A stretch of DNA of 32,010 nt from Elusimicrobiota bacterium (lineage in GTDB: Bacteria; Elusimicrobiota; Elusimicrobia; Elusimicrobiales; UBA9959), in contig JAPLKJ010000237.1 of assembly GCA_026388125.1 (NCBI GenBank), forward strand, positions 1 to 32,010, given 5' to 3'. A model generated the notes under the pieces. The model searched no databases. It was not told the origin of the DNA and was given only the letters and a program-made list of their open reading frames with translations. The first letter of the stretch is position 1. The number at the start of each line of letters is the position of its first letter. Shown here piece by piece: positions 13,308-20,944 of this stretch. The position numbers and the translations under genes are program-made.

Positions 13308-14549
13308 ATGAATGAAGAAGAAAAGGTCCCTCAAGTATACGAAGAGTACCTGACTCTTTGCCGCAGCATAAAATATACGGAGGCGGCGGATGCCGGGGGC
13401 GCCGCGGCCGATCTTTTTGCCGGGTTGAGGGCGCCGGACCCCGTTTGCCGGAGCAGGGCCTGGGGGTTGTTGTGCGGCGCCTGGAGCCGGCACCGTCCAG
13501 CGTTCGCTTCCCTTCTGGCGCGGGCCTGCGGCAAGAAAAGCACCGACGTTCAGGCGCGGTTCGGGCTGGACCCCGCTCCGCTTCTGGCGGCAGTGGGGGA
13601 TACAAAGAATATCCTGCACCGCGCGCTCAGGCGCAAAGCGGCCCGTATAGGCGCCGACGGTTTCCGTTTCTGCGATATCTGGGCGCGGGTCCCCAATGCC
13701 GGGAATACCAGCGCCATGCCGCTTGCCGCCGCGCTTGCCTTGCTGGGCGATATGCTGGAGAAACACCTTGAGGGCGGCAAAGCGTTCGTTGAGGGGATCT
13801 CCGCCGGCCAAAGGCTGCACCTGGAGGTTCAGACCGTGGATTGTCCGCATTGCTGCACGCCCGTTCCCGGCGGACCGGTGCATGTCTATATGCCGGTCCG
13901 GTTCAAGGACGTCAGGCCGTGCGACCTTCCTTCCCTGGCGCACGAATTGGGCCACGCCATGCATTGTGACCTGCTCGATAAACTGGCTCCGGGGAAACCT
14001 ATCAGCGTGGTGTTCCTTGAGACGTTCAGCCAGCTGCTTGAAGGGATGGTCTGGCTTGAACTGTGCGACGGCGCCGAATTCAGGGACGTGCGCGAAGATA
14101 TGCTTCTGGACCGTCTTACGGAAGAAACGCTGGATCTTCTGCTGTTCCCGGCTTTGCTGGAATTCGAAGGGCGGATGATCCATTCCGCCAGGCAGGGCGC
14201 CCTGCCGCTGGAAGCCGTGGAAGAGGCCTACCGGGAAATATTCTCCAGGTGGTTCGGCGTTTCGCCGGAGGGCACCTGGTTCTGGATGCGCACTAAATCT
14301 CTTTATGACCCGAGGTGGCCTTTCGGCGACCTTACCTATCTTCTGGGGCGCATGGTTTCCCTGGAATTGATACAGCGGATCCGGACCAGGGGGAAAATGA
14401 GCCGGGCGGAATACTGTAAAGCCGTCGAGGATACCCTCTCGTCCGACTTTTCCGGCTACAGGCTGAAACAGGGGCGCACTTCTCCCATGCAGGCGGCCGA
14501 CTGGAAAGAAATACTGCAGCCTGTGCGCGACATGTTCGCGGAGGAATGA
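13308..14549 (+). CDS. M3-family (oligoendopeptidase F-like) metallopeptidase, diverged
   Basis: A 413-residue cytosolic protein. The zinc site HELGH (residues 212-216, SLAHELGHAMHCDLL) and Glu238 in FLETFSQLLEGM, 26 residues after the first His, follow the M3 (thimet/PepF) pattern, in which the third ligand is a Glu about 25 residues downstream. The length is well below the roughly 550-600 of typical PepF proteins; the missing part is mainly N-terminal. Family members hydrolyse oligopeptides. A CPHCC cluster (179-183) is unusual. The ATG at 13308 has no close SD site; TAGAAT at 13250-13255 could give a leader of about 45 nt. There is no export signal. Confidence 0.75.
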   Translation: MNEEEKVPQVYEEYLTLCRSIKYTEAADAGGAAADLFAGLRAPDPVCRSRAWGLLCGAWSRHRPAFASLLARACGKKSTDVQARFGLDPAPLLAAVGDTKNILHRALRRKAARIGADGFRFCDIWARVPNAGNTSAMPLAAALALLGDMLEKHLEGGKAFVEGISAGQRLHLEVQTVDCPHCCTPVPGGPVHVYMPVRFKDVRPCDLPSLAHELGHAMHCDLLDKLAPGKPISVVFLETFSQLLEGMVWLELCDGAEFRDVREDMLLDRLTEETLDLLLFPALLEFEGRMIHSARQGALPLEAVEEAYREIFSRWFGVSPEGTWFWMRTKSLYDPRWPFGDLTYLLGRMVSLELIQRIRTRGKMSRAEYCKAVEDTLSSDFSGYRLKQGRTSPMQAADWKEILQPVRDMFAEE

Positions 14550-14707
14550 ACGTGCTAGCGGGAAAAGGTCCCGGGAGAGTTTTTGGGGTTCGCAGGCCGG
14601 AGCTAACGGCTTAACACCAGAAAAAAATTTATCAGGAAGATGGCTGCCATGGCCCCCGGGGAAACGGAGGGGAAGGGCAGGTTAGGGGTTTAGTTGAGCG
14701 AGGCGGA

Positions 14708-14736
14708 GCCGCCCGGGAAGTCCGCGGTTTTGTTTT
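14708..14736 (+). terminator. Degenerate terminator hairpin, punctuation repeat copy 12
   Basis: GCCGCCCGGGAAGTCCGCGG then TTTTGTTTT. The stem is weakened by mismatches. The tail merges into GATAGAAT. Confidence 0.5.
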
Positions 14737-14738
14737 GA

Positions 14739-14744
14739 TAGAAT
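14739..14744 (+). promoter_or_regulatory. -10-like box TAGAAT with SD-containing leader
   Basis: TAGAAT lies 27 nt before the ATG at 14772. The predicted leader of about 20 nt contains GAGGAGGGG, so this promoter serves an ordinary SD-led mRNA. Confidence 0.5.
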
Positions 14745-14771
14745 ACTGTAGGCGCTGACGGAGGAGGGGCA

Positions 14772-15251
14772 ATGCCACAGACACCGGGAATAAATGAAGC
14801 GTATCCGCAACCAGGCGGCCGCATCATGGCGCTTGCCGCCGGCGCCGCTTTGGCCGCAACGATAATTTTTTTAAACATCCTGTTAACCCGGCATGCCGGC
14901 AGCCCGGGCGATCCCGCTGAAAACCTTCTTTTTATCTCCCTGGTCCTTTGTTTCTTTCCCGGGCTGACATTTGCCGGGTTCGTTTTCTCGCGGCCGGTCA
15001 GGACGGGCTTTTATTTTAATGCTGCCGTGAGCGGGCTTACCTCGGGGATGTTCCCGGCGGTCCCGTTCGTGATACTGCTGGCGTTGTACATCGTATATTC
15101 CATATTCATAGCGCCTCAGGATATAGGCATGCTGTTTATTCTGGGCGGCATGACGTTGTTCTCCCCGGTCATAGGCCTTACCGTTTCCGTAAAGAATTCA
15201 CCGGCGGCCCCCTTGTCAGCGCTGCGGAAGCCGGAGACGTTAAAGCTATGA
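14772..15251 (+). CDS. Hypothetical membrane protein, possibly 5' part of a split Sel1 gene
   Basis: A 159-residue protein with four predicted membrane segments, at about residues 19-38, 51-72, 80-105 and 115-138. The family is not recognised. GAGGAGGGG is a strong ribosome site just upstream of the ATG. The TGA stop overlaps the next ATG (ATGA), so translation is coupled. The alternative frame just before that ATG already encodes typical Sel1-repeat sequence (SAAEAGDVKAM), starting around 15218. The last 10 to 20 residues here may therefore be out-of-frame sequence, and the two genes may once have been one membrane-anchored Sel1 protein. Confidence 0.65.
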   Translation: MPQTPGINEAYPQPGGRIMALAAGAALAATIIFLNILLTRHAGSPGDPAENLLFISLVLCFFPGLTFAGFVFSRPVRTGFYFNAAVSGLTSGMFPAVPFVILLALYIVYSIFIAPQDIGMLFILGGMTLFSPVIGLTVSVKNSPAAPLSALRKPETLKL

Positions 15252-15634
15252 TGGTCCTCGGGTCGAAGTTCTACTCGGGGGATGGGATACCGGCCGATCG
15301 TGCCCGGGCTGCCGCCTGGTTCGCCCAGGCGGCGGAACTGGGGCTGGCGGCGGCGCAGGCCAACCTGGGGGAAATGTACTGTAACGGCGACGGGGTTGAA
15401 CAGGACTACCAAAAAGCCCGCGAGTTCTGGACGAAAGCGGCCGAACAGGGGGATGCGGAAGGGCAATGCGGCCTTGGCACCCTGTATGCAAAAGGTCTGT
15501 CGGTAGAAACGGACAAGGCTAAAGCTTTGGAGTGGTGGCGAAAAGCCGCCGCGCAAGGCCATAAAAGAGCTATGAAGAATCTGGAAGTATTGGAAGCTAT
15601 CGGCGCCGGTCCCAAAGCAGAAAAGGGCGGATAG
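15248..15634 (+). CDS. Sel1-like repeat (SLR) protein
   Basis: 128 residues from the first ATG. There are three Sel1-type repeats of about 36 residues: MVLGSKFYSGDGIPADRARA, then AQANLGEMYCNGDGVEQDYQ, then GQCGLGTLYAKGLSVETDKA. Each continues with AAxWFxxAAExG-type helices. SLR proteins are TPR-like scaffolds that bind partner proteins, often in the envelope. The first repeat begins before the ATG in the same frame (AAEAGDVKA), so the annotated start cuts a repeat. This supports a frameshift from the upstream membrane gene or initiation by translational coupling at the ATGA overlap. Without the upstream part the protein would be cytosolic. Confidence 0.75.
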   Translation: MMVLGSKFYSGDGIPADRARAAAWFAQAAELGLAAAQANLGEMYCNGDGVEQDYQKAREFWTKAAEQGDAEGQCGLGTLYAKGLSVETDKAKALEWWRKAAAQGHKRAMKNLEVLEAIGAGPKAEKGG

Positions 15635-15762
15635 CGGCAGGAGCCTTTTGAAGATTACAGCTATAAGACCTTCCCGCTGGCCGGGGACAGCTTCGGCGAG
15701 GCCTGTCGGCCTGCAAGTTAGAAGAGTGTAAACAGGCGGCGGGGTTCCATAGGGGGATTTAT

Positions 15763-16605
15763 ATGATATCCGTTAATGACATTATCTGCTGCCCCGTATG
15801 CCGGGGCGGCCTGAACGCGGAGCTGCGCTGCAGCGGCTGCGGCGAGCGTTTCGCGCTGGAGGACGGGATATACCGGCTGGTCAGCCCCAAAGTCTCCGAC
15901 ATGACGGAATTCACCGGCGACAAGGACTGGGACGGCGAATACAAGCCCGGCGTAGACCAAGACGAGAACGGCAAGACCTATTCGGATTATCTCAACGAGG
16001 AGACCAAGGCCGCCAGGGATGCCTGGGCGGCGCGGTTCAGGGAGCGGCTGGGCGCGCTGCGCGGCAACGTGATGGACATAGCCACCGGCCCGGGCAGCAA
16101 CCTGCGCTACCTGCTTGAGAGCGGCGGGGATTTCCGGCCCATAGCCACGGACATCTTCCCGGAGGAGCTGCGCTACGCCCGCGGCCGGCTGGCGGCCGAA
16201 CACGGCATAAAAAGGGAGTTCGCCGCCGTGGCTACCGACATCAAACATTTGGCCTTCCGCGCGGGGGTGATGGACGCGGCAACTACGCTGGGCGGCCTGC
16301 AGGAAGTGTCGAACTCCGGCGCCGCGGCGGCCGAGATCCGCCGCGTTATGAAATCCGGCGCCAGGCTGCTGGCCATGACCTGCGCCTACGCCAGGGATTC
16401 CGCCTCCGCCCGCCGGGCGGAGGGCTTTGGCCACCTGCGCGGGGTTATACAGGAACTGCTCATAGAGGACCTGGCCGCCGCCGGGTTCATGAATATAAGC
16501 GCGGAGCGGGTGGCCAAGAGTGTGCTGGCGATGAACCCCCGTGACCGCACGCCGGTGGCCGGGGACGTGATGTACTACGACATTATCGAAGCTTTTGTGA
16601 AATAA
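15763..16605 (+). CDS. SAM-dependent methyltransferase with N-terminal zinc ribbon
   Basis: 280 residues. The N-terminus (residues 5-45) is a Trm112-like zinc ribbon with CPVC (Cys10, Cys13) and CSGC (Cys23, Cys26), followed by DGIYRLV, as in RlmA-like and UbiE-like methyltransferases. The Rossmann methyltransferase core starts at about 103 with motif I VMDIATGPGSNLRYL, an acidic post-I strand ATDIFPEEL (Asp130) and a middle strand VMDAATTLGGLQEVS. The substrate is unknown; RNA or a small molecule are both possible. AGGGGGAT (15751-15758) is the ribosome site. The last 43 codons are duplicated at 17652-17780. A terminator follows 16 nt after the stop. Confidence 0.8.
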   Translation: MISVNDIICCPVCRGGLNAELRCSGCGERFALEDGIYRLVSPKVSDMTEFTGDKDWDGEYKPGVDQDENGKTYSDYLNEETKAARDAWAARFRERLGALRGNVMDIATGPGSNLRYLLESGGDFRPIATDIFPEELRYARGRLAAEHGIKREFAAVATDIKHLAFRAGVMDAATTLGGLQEVSNSGAAAAEIRRVMKSGARLLAMTCAYARDSASARRAEGFGHLRGVIQELLIEDLAAAGFMNISAERVAKSVLAMNPRDRTPVAGDVMYYDIIEAFVK

Positions 16606-16621
16606 GCCTCTTGAAGTTTAC

Positions 16622-16651
16622 GCCGCCGGGAAAGCCCGGCGGTTTTGTTTT
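16622..16651 (+). terminator. Terminator hairpin, punctuation repeat copy 13
   Basis: GCCGCCGGG/CCCGGCGGT with an AAAG loop and TTTTGTTTT. TAGAAT begins 2 nt after the tail, the tightest terminator-promoter fusion in the window. Confidence 0.75.
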
Positions 16652-16652
16652 G

Positions 16653-16658
16653 TAGAAT
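16653..16658 (+). promoter_or_regulatory. -10-like box TAGAAT, predicted leaderless start
   Basis: The box ends 6 nt before ATG 16665 (TAGAAT-TGAGGG-ATG). GAGGG abuts the ATG too closely to act as a normal SD site. Confidence 0.5.
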
Positions 16659-16664
16659 TGAGGG

Positions 16665-16994
16665 ATGAAAAAAACTGACACCGGTCTGCCTGAGGGGGCC
16701 ACGCTGGCCCAACTGCAGCGCTATATCGAGCGCGAGGCCAAAAAGCGGGGCTTCGGCAACCAGCGCGTGCTGGAGAAATGCCTGATACTCGGCGAAGAGA
16801 TGGGGGAACTTTTTAAGGCCATCAGGAAAGAGGAAAAGATCCCGGTGGGCCGGCATTCCAAGATAGGCACCGTCAGCGAGGAGCTGGCGGACGTGCTGAT
16901 GTACGTCTGCACCATAGCCAGCTATTACGGCGTAGACCTGGAAGCGGCGTTCCGCGCCAAGGACAAAGTGCACGCCCGGCGGGTGTGGCGCTAA
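16665..16994 (+). CDS. MazG-like nucleotide pyrophosphohydrolase
   Basis: A 109-residue all-alpha NTP pyrophosphatase-type protein. The metal-binding pattern is present: LGEEMGELFKAI (Glu44, Glu45, Glu48) and EELADVLMYV (Glu72, Glu73, Asp76), the E-x-x-E ... E-x-x-D signature. Such enzymes hydrolyse (d)NTPs to NMP and pyrophosphate and may clean the nucleotide pool. The single domain and size match short MazG/iMazG proteins. The next gene is an NDP kinase, so both act on nucleotides, although the latter has its own TATAAT. Confidence 0.8.
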   Translation: MKKTDTGLPEGATLAQLQRYIEREAKKRGFGNQRVLEKCLILGEEMGELFKAIRKEEKIPVGRHSKIGTVSEELADVLMYVCTIASYYGVDLEAAFRAKDKVHARRVWR

Positions 16995-17030
16995 AGGGCT
17001 GCAATGCCGGGCGCGCGGGCGCCAGTTTTA

Positions 17031-17036
17031 TATAAT
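17031..17036 (+). promoter_or_regulatory. -10 box TATAAT of the NDP kinase gene
   Basis: TTTTATATAATTGAT contains a consensus TATAAT 30 nt before the start codon, leaving a leader of about 24 nt with AGGAG. No clear -35 is visible. Confidence 0.5.
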
Positions 17037-17066
17037 TGATCTACTGGGTTTCCTAGGAGACTATAA

Positions 17067-17612
17067 ATGGAAGAATCTATACTGGTAATAGTTAAGCCCG
17101 ACGGGATGGTGAAGGGGCTGGCGGGCTACGTGCTCACGCGCTTCGAGGCCACCGGCCTGCGGATAGTGGCCGCGCGCATGACCAAGGTAACCAGGGAACT
17201 GGCCGAGGCGCATTATAACCATCTTAAGGAGAAGCCCTTTTACGAGGAGCTTATCCGCTTCATCATGGGCGAGTTCGACAACCACCAGGACAACGTGCTG
17301 GCTTTCGCCTTTACCGGCGAGGACGCGGTGAAGAAAGCCCGCGCTATTGCCGGCGCCACGAACCCCGAAGAGGCCGATTACCGCAGCATCCGCGGCAGCC
17401 TGGGGCGTGTAACCACCAAGGGCATCTTCGAGAACGTGGTGCACGTCTCTTCGGACCCCATAGAGGGCGAGCGCGAGATCAAGCTGTGGTTCTGGCCGGA
17501 AGAACTCACCGTAGAGCTGTTCCCCACCAAGCTGTCCGGCAACCGCAAGACCTGGGTGGAACCCGGCGGTGTAAAAACCCGCACCGGCCCCTGGCCCGTG
17601 GAATCTAAATAA
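17067..17612 (+). CDS. ndk: Nucleoside diphosphate kinase, extended form
   Basis: A 181-residue enzyme that transfers the gamma phosphate of ATP to NDPs through a phosphohistidine. Key elements are LVIVKPDGMVKG (Lys10), GATNPEEADYRSIRG and the active site ENVVHVSSD (His126), where the usual N-x-x-H-x-S-D has one extra residue. Bacterial Ndk proteins are usually near 140 residues. The extra length is an insertion around 66-90 (MGEFDNHQDNVLAFAF) and a C-terminal extension of about 35 residues (WFWPEELTVELFPTK and on). AGGAG 7 nt upstream fixes the start. It probably acts in nucleotide supply, like the MazG-like neighbour. Confidence 0.9.
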   Translation: MEESILVIVKPDGMVKGLAGYVLTRFEATGLRIVAARMTKVTRELAEAHYNHLKEKPFYEELIRFIMGEFDNHQDNVLAFAFTGEDAVKKARAIAGATNPEEADYRSIRGSLGRVTTKGIFENVVHVSSDPIEGEREIKLWFWPEELTVELFPTKLSGNRKTWVEPGGVKTRTGPWPVESK

Positions 17613-17651
17613 ACTGGAAGAGCGGGGACGCTGCACGATAACTGATCCCCA

Positions 17652-17780
17652 GCCGCCGGCTTCGTGAATATAAGCGCGGAGCGGGTGTCCAAGGGCGTGC
17701 TGGCTGTGAACCCCCGTGACCGCACTCCGGTGGCCGGGGACGTGATGTACTACGCCATTATCGAAGCTTTTGTAAAATAA
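17652..17780 (+). pseudogene. Duplicated 3' end of the methyltransferase gene
   Basis: 129 bp aligns without gaps to 16477-16605, the 3' end of the zinc-ribbon methyltransferase gene, with about 10 mismatches. It includes the same stop codon and a few downstream bases. The frame is intact (NISAERVSKGVLAVNPRDRT) but has no start or catalytic core. It is preceded by GGGGACGCTGCACGATAACT (17624-17643), a piece of an interspersed repeat, which may mark the recombination joint. Confidence 0.85.
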
Positions 17781-17824
17781 GCCTTGTGAGGGGCGAAAAT
17801 AAATTGAACGAGCCAACGGCCCCC

Positions 17825-17872
17825 GGCAGGTTATGGGTATATAAACTTATGGCTTTTTCCTGATAACCTGCC
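17825..17872. repeat. 10-bp inverted repeat across the response regulator 3' end
   Basis: GGCAGGTTAT (17825-17834) and ATAACCTGCC (17863-17872) are exact complements. The right arm is in the last codons of the response regulator. No T-tract follows on either strand, so it is not a standard terminator. Confidence 0.5.
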
Positions 17873-18272
17873 ACGGTTTATCCCCCTGAGTGTCATGCTG
17901 TTCTTTCTGCTCGGCGCCCTGTATAGCGTTCAGAAGTATATTCCTGATCTGTTTAATATCGAAAGGCTTTGTAAGATAGCCGGAGGCTCCCAGCTTGAGC
18001 GTCTTAAGCGCGATATCCAGATCCTCTTCTCCGGTAAGCATCCAGATGATGGGCGTAAGGCCGGTTTCCTTTATCAATGACAGGACTTCCAGGCCGGAAA
18101 TGCCCGGCATCTTCATGTCCAGAAAGACCAGCGTGGGACGCTCTTTTTTTATTATTTCCAGGGCGGACAGCCCTTCCGAGGCCAGGAACACCTGGTAGGT
18201 TTTTGAAAAAGCCTCTTTGATGACAAATCTCACGTTATCTTCGTCATCCACTATCAGGATCTTGTGTTGCAT
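17847..18272 (-). CDS. Single-domain response regulator (CheY-like)
   Basis: 141 residues, essentially one receiver domain. The acidic pocket is Asp9/Asp10 (ILIVDDED), the phosphoacceptor is Asp52 (VFLDMKMPG), and the switch residues are Thr80 (WMLTGEED) and Lys102 (LTKPFD). No DNA-binding or enzymatic output domain is present; a short hydrophilic tail of about 20 residues follows. The start codon overlaps the end of the histidine kinase gene by 19 nt, so the two are cotranscribed and translationally coupled. It probably signals by protein interaction, or as a phosphorelay intermediate to another effector. Confidence 0.9.
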   Translation of the reverse strand: MQHKILIVDDEDNVRFVIKEAFSKTYQVFLASEGLSALEIIKKERPTLVFLDMKMPGISGLEVLSLIKETGLTPIIWMLTGEEDLDIALKTLKLGASGYLTKPFDIKQIRNILLNAIQGAEQKEQHDTQGDKPWQVIRKKP

Positions 18273-19642
18273 TTTTTCCTTGGTAGAACCACGCCGTCCG
18301 TTTTTTCCTGTTTTTTTATCTCCACCTTCGCGCCGCCGGGCGCTTCGCTCCCGTTTCCCGCCGCCACAGGCAGGGAGAAAGAGAAACAGGCGTTTCTGCC
18401 GGGTTCGCTTTTAACTTCCAGCGAACTGCCGTGCAGCAGCAGCATGTCGCTGCAGATCTTAAGCCCAAGCCCGAAACCCTCAGCGGCGGCCTGGCCTTCC
18501 CCGGTCCTGAAAAATTCCGTCTTTATCCTCTCTATGTCGGCGGCGGCGATGCCGCGGCCGGAATTCTCTATACAAAAAGTTATGCGGCCGGCCTTTTCAG
18601 CGTCCGGCGCCAGCCTTACCGCTATCCGGCCGCTTTCCGGAGTGTACTTGACGGCGTTGCCCATAAGGTTGGAGATCACCAGCGCCAGCGCTTCGGGGTC
18701 GGCATCCACCAGGCCCGGCCCCCTGGCTATGTCGAGCGAAAATGAGATCTTCTTCCTGCGCATCAACTCTTCCATGGCCGCCGCGGAGCTGGCCACCAGG
18801 TCGCGCAGCGCCAGCGGCTTCTTTTCTATCCTGAACCTGCCGGCATCCATCTTTGCCTCGTTCAGGATGTTCTTCACATAGCGCTTCAGGGAGTCCCGTT
18901 CATAAGCGAGCGCCCGGTACAGACCCGCCCGCGAAACGTCGCTTTTTTCAGGCTCGGATTCTTCCAGCATAAAAATGGCCGCGTCGATGACCGTGAGCGC
19001 GTTATTGAATTCATGGCTGACGGTGTGGACCATAGCCGATTTTAACGCGGCGGTTTTCTGCTCCTTGCGCATCAGCGACCTTATCTCCAGCAGCAGCCAC
19101 ATGGCGCCCAGCGCTGCCAGGAAGATAAGCGCCAGTTTATGCGTGGTGGCGGCCAGGCGGGATCTCATGGTCTCGCTGTTGACCGCCACCGCAACGGTGC
19201 CAAGCCGCCTGCTGCCCACGGTAATAGGCTCCGAAAAGTAAAAATAATCAAGGCCGCCGGCGCCCTTGAAATTCTGTATCAGGGGAACCTTGGAGTACCT
19301 TGCCGCGGCCCCTTCGCGGCTCTCATCCCTGCCCCCTATCTTGTCGGGGTCGGAGTGGGAACGTATTTTGCCGGACTGGTCGGACACCACGGCATATTTT
19401 ATGACCTTATCCAGTACCAGCGTGTTAACGAGGAAGTGCAGCGAGAACAGGTCTTCTTTCGGGAACATGGCCGTACCGGCCCTCTTGGAGGATATTGCGG
19501 CGCGCAGGCGCATATCGTTGAAGATGGAGTTCCTGGCATCCTTAAGTATCAGGCCGGCGGTCCCGAGTATAAGCAGGAACCCCAGCGCGGAAAAACCGAT
19601 GGAAGCGTTTACGGCGATCTCCCGGAGCCTGTTGGTTTTCAT
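18254..19642 (-). CDS. Membrane sensor histidine kinase
   Basis: 462 residues. There are two membrane segments (about 13-33 and 168-187) enclosing an extracytoplasmic sensor region of about 130 residues. The dimerisation/H-box is HTVSHEFNNALTVID, with His210 as the phosphorylation site. The ATPase domain shows an N-box (NLMGNAVKYTPESG), a G1 box written ENSGRGI instead of the usual DxGxG, and a G2 box (GFGLGLKI). About 25 polar residues follow the kinase core. It phosphorylates the overlapping response regulator. A TAGAAT box on the minus strand (19778-19773) would leave a leader of about 120 nt containing a run of eight C. No strong SD site precedes the ATG. Confidence 0.9.
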   Translation of the reverse strand: MKTNRLREIAVNASIGFSALGFLLILGTAGLILKDARNSIFNDMRLRAAISSKRAGTAMFPKEDLFSLHFLVNTLVLDKVIKYAVVSDQSGKIRSHSDPDKIGGRDESREGAAARYSKVPLIQNFKGAGGLDYFYFSEPITVGSRRLGTVAVAVNSETMRSRLAATTHKLALIFLAALGAMWLLLEIRSLMRKEQKTAALKSAMVHTVSHEFNNALTVIDAAIFMLEESEPEKSDVSRAGLYRALAYERDSLKRYVKNILNEAKMDAGRFRIEKKPLALRDLVASSAAAMEELMRRKKISFSLDIARGPGLVDADPEALALVISNLMGNAVKYTPESGRIAVRLAPDAEKAGRITFCIENSGRGIAAADIERIKTEFFRTGEGQAAAEGFGLGLKICSDMLLLHGSSLEVKSEPGRNACFSFSLPVAAGNGSEAPGGAKVEIKKQEKTDGVVLPRKKCNTRS

Positions 19643-19772
19643 GGTCTTTGCGGCAGGGGGGGGCTACTTGCTCCCGGAGACGAGCCTTATCTTTTCCCGC
19701 AGCTGCGCGGCCGGCGGATAGCGGCGAAAACTGCGAATAGATATTTACTGTGGCGCATAATGGCAACATTAC

Positions 19773-19778
19773 ATTCTA
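19773..19778 (-). promoter_or_regulatory. -10-like box TAGAAT upstream of the kinase operon
   Basis: On the minus strand GAATGTAGAATGTAATG. If used, it gives an untranslated leader of about 120 nt for the histidine kinase gene. It is weakly supported. Confidence 0.3.
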
Positions 19779-19828
19779 CATTCTTTTCACGTCTGCCCGT
19801 CATTTTATTCCGAACAGCGGGAGGATCG

Positions 19829-19886
19829 GGGACGCTGCACGATAACTCGATAATTAAAGACAGTTAAGTTATTTCGTAACGTCCCT
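19829..19886. repeat. Inverted repeat GGGGACGCTGCACGATAACT, degenerate copy
   Basis: GGGGACGCTGCACGATAACT CGATAAT then a diverged right arm (AGTTATTTCGTAACGTCCC). A nearly perfect copy is at 23057-23118 and a left-end fragment at 17624-17643. Confidence 0.7.
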
Positions 19887-19900
19887 ATGTTCCATTTGAC

Positions 19901-19930
19901 CCCGCCGAGGAGGCCCGGCGGTTTTGTTTT
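19901..19930 (+). terminator. Terminator hairpin, punctuation repeat copy 14
   Basis: CCGCCGAGGAGGCCCGGCGG, with a 5-bp closing stem and a larger loop than other copies, then TTTTGTTTT and TAGAAT at 19933-19938. Confidence 0.6.
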
Positions 19931-20087
19931 GGTAGAATAAGCCTGGGGTATGGGATGTAGTTGACTCTTCGCTGGTGAAAAGCCCCGGAGTGGCGGCTGT
20001 TGGGGTGCAGGAGCCTTTTTGTCCTGCCAAGGTCCTGAGTCTTTTATTTTTAATGGCAAAAACTATCGAGACAGGCTGGCCCGTTAC

Positions 20088-20906
20088 ATGAACGAGAGCG
20101 ACCGCCCCGCTTTCAACCCCCGGCTGGCCTGCCCCTGGCCGCGCCGGGACAGGCTGGTGAACGTAGGGCAGATAACTCCGGCGGAGCTCGCCAGCTGGAT
20201 AATCCACCACGATGACCAGGTTATAGTAATAAACAAGCCGGGGGACCTGCTGTGCCACCCGTCCAAGGACGGGCCCTGGTCCAGCCTTGCCGGCGCTGTG
20301 CGCGAGCACTTCGGCCTGGCCGCGGCCCACCTGGTGTTCCGGCTCGACCGCGAGACCAGCGGCGTGGTGGTGTTCGCCAAGACCCCCGCGGTGGCGGGCC
20401 GCCTGCAGACCGCCATGCAGCGGCGGCAGGCGGGTAAAACCTACCTGGCCATAATGACGGGCGAATTTTCCGGCCCGGTAACGGTGGATCAGCCTCTGGG
20501 CCCCGATGAGGCCAGCCCTGTGTACTTCAAAGCGGGCGTGAGACCGGACGGGCGGGCCGCGGTGACGCACTTCACCCCGCTGGCCAGCGGCGGCGGTTTT
20601 ACGCTGGCGCGCGTGGTTACCGAAACCGGCCGCATGCACCAGATCCGGGCCCACGCGCAGTGGCTGGGGCACTACCTGGCGGGCGACAAGGTGTACGGGC
20701 CGGACGCTAACTGTTACTTGAATTTTCTCGACCATGGCTGGACGCCCGCTCTGGCGGAAAAACTGCTGCTGCCGCGGCAGGCGCTGCATTGCGCCGGAAT
20801 AGATCTGCGTAAAGCGGGGCTGGAGCGCGTGTTCTCCGTGCCGCTGCCCGCGGACCTGCGCGCCTTCTGCGCCGCCCGCGGCCTGGCTGTCCCCGCGGGG
20901 CTTTAA
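20088..20906 (+). CDS. RluA-family pseudouridine synthase
   Basis: A 272-residue enzyme that isomerises uridine to pseudouridine in rRNA or tRNA. The catalytic motif RLDRETSG carries Asp87. The N-terminal strand DDQVIVINKPGDLLCHP and the C-terminal TGRMHQIRAHAQWLGHYLAG match the RluA fold. No S4 RNA-binding domain precedes the core. I place the start at ATG 20088; the frame is open back to a TTG at 20019, and neither has a strong ribosome site, so the N-terminus is uncertain. The nearest promoter box is TAGAAT at 19933-19938. The target site cannot be told. A terminator follows directly. Confidence 0.85.
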   Translation: MNESDRPAFNPRLACPWPRRDRLVNVGQITPAELASWIIHHDDQVIVINKPGDLLCHPSKDGPWSSLAGAVREHFGLAAAHLVFRLDRETSGVVVFAKTPAVAGRLQTAMQRRQAGKTYLAIMTGEFSGPVTVDQPLGPDEASPVYFKAGVRPDGRAAVTHFTPLASGGGFTLARVVTETGRMHQIRAHAQWLGHYLAGDKVYGPDANCYLNFLDHGWTPALAEKLLLPRQALHCAGIDLRKAGLERVFSVPLPADLRAFCAARGLAVPAGL

Positions 20907-20912
20907 CCCGGA

Positions 20913-20943
20913 ACCGCCGGGGGAAGCCCGGCGGTTTTGTTTT
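20913..20943 (+). terminator. Terminator hairpin, punctuation repeat copy 15
   Basis: ACCGCCGGG/CCCGGCGGT with a GGAAG loop and TTTTGTTTT, starting 6 nt after the pseudouridine synthase stop and touching TAGAAT. Confidence 0.75.
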
Positions 20944-20944
20944 G

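Noticed and set aside
15643-15720. Short in-frame stretch ending PFEDYSYKTFPLAGDSFGEA..., possible gene tail
   Set aside because: It has no start codon or ribosome site and no recognised family; it may be a remnant, but the evidence is too thin.
17825-17872. Rho-independent terminator for the response regulator
   Set aside because: The inverted repeat has no T-tract on either strand.
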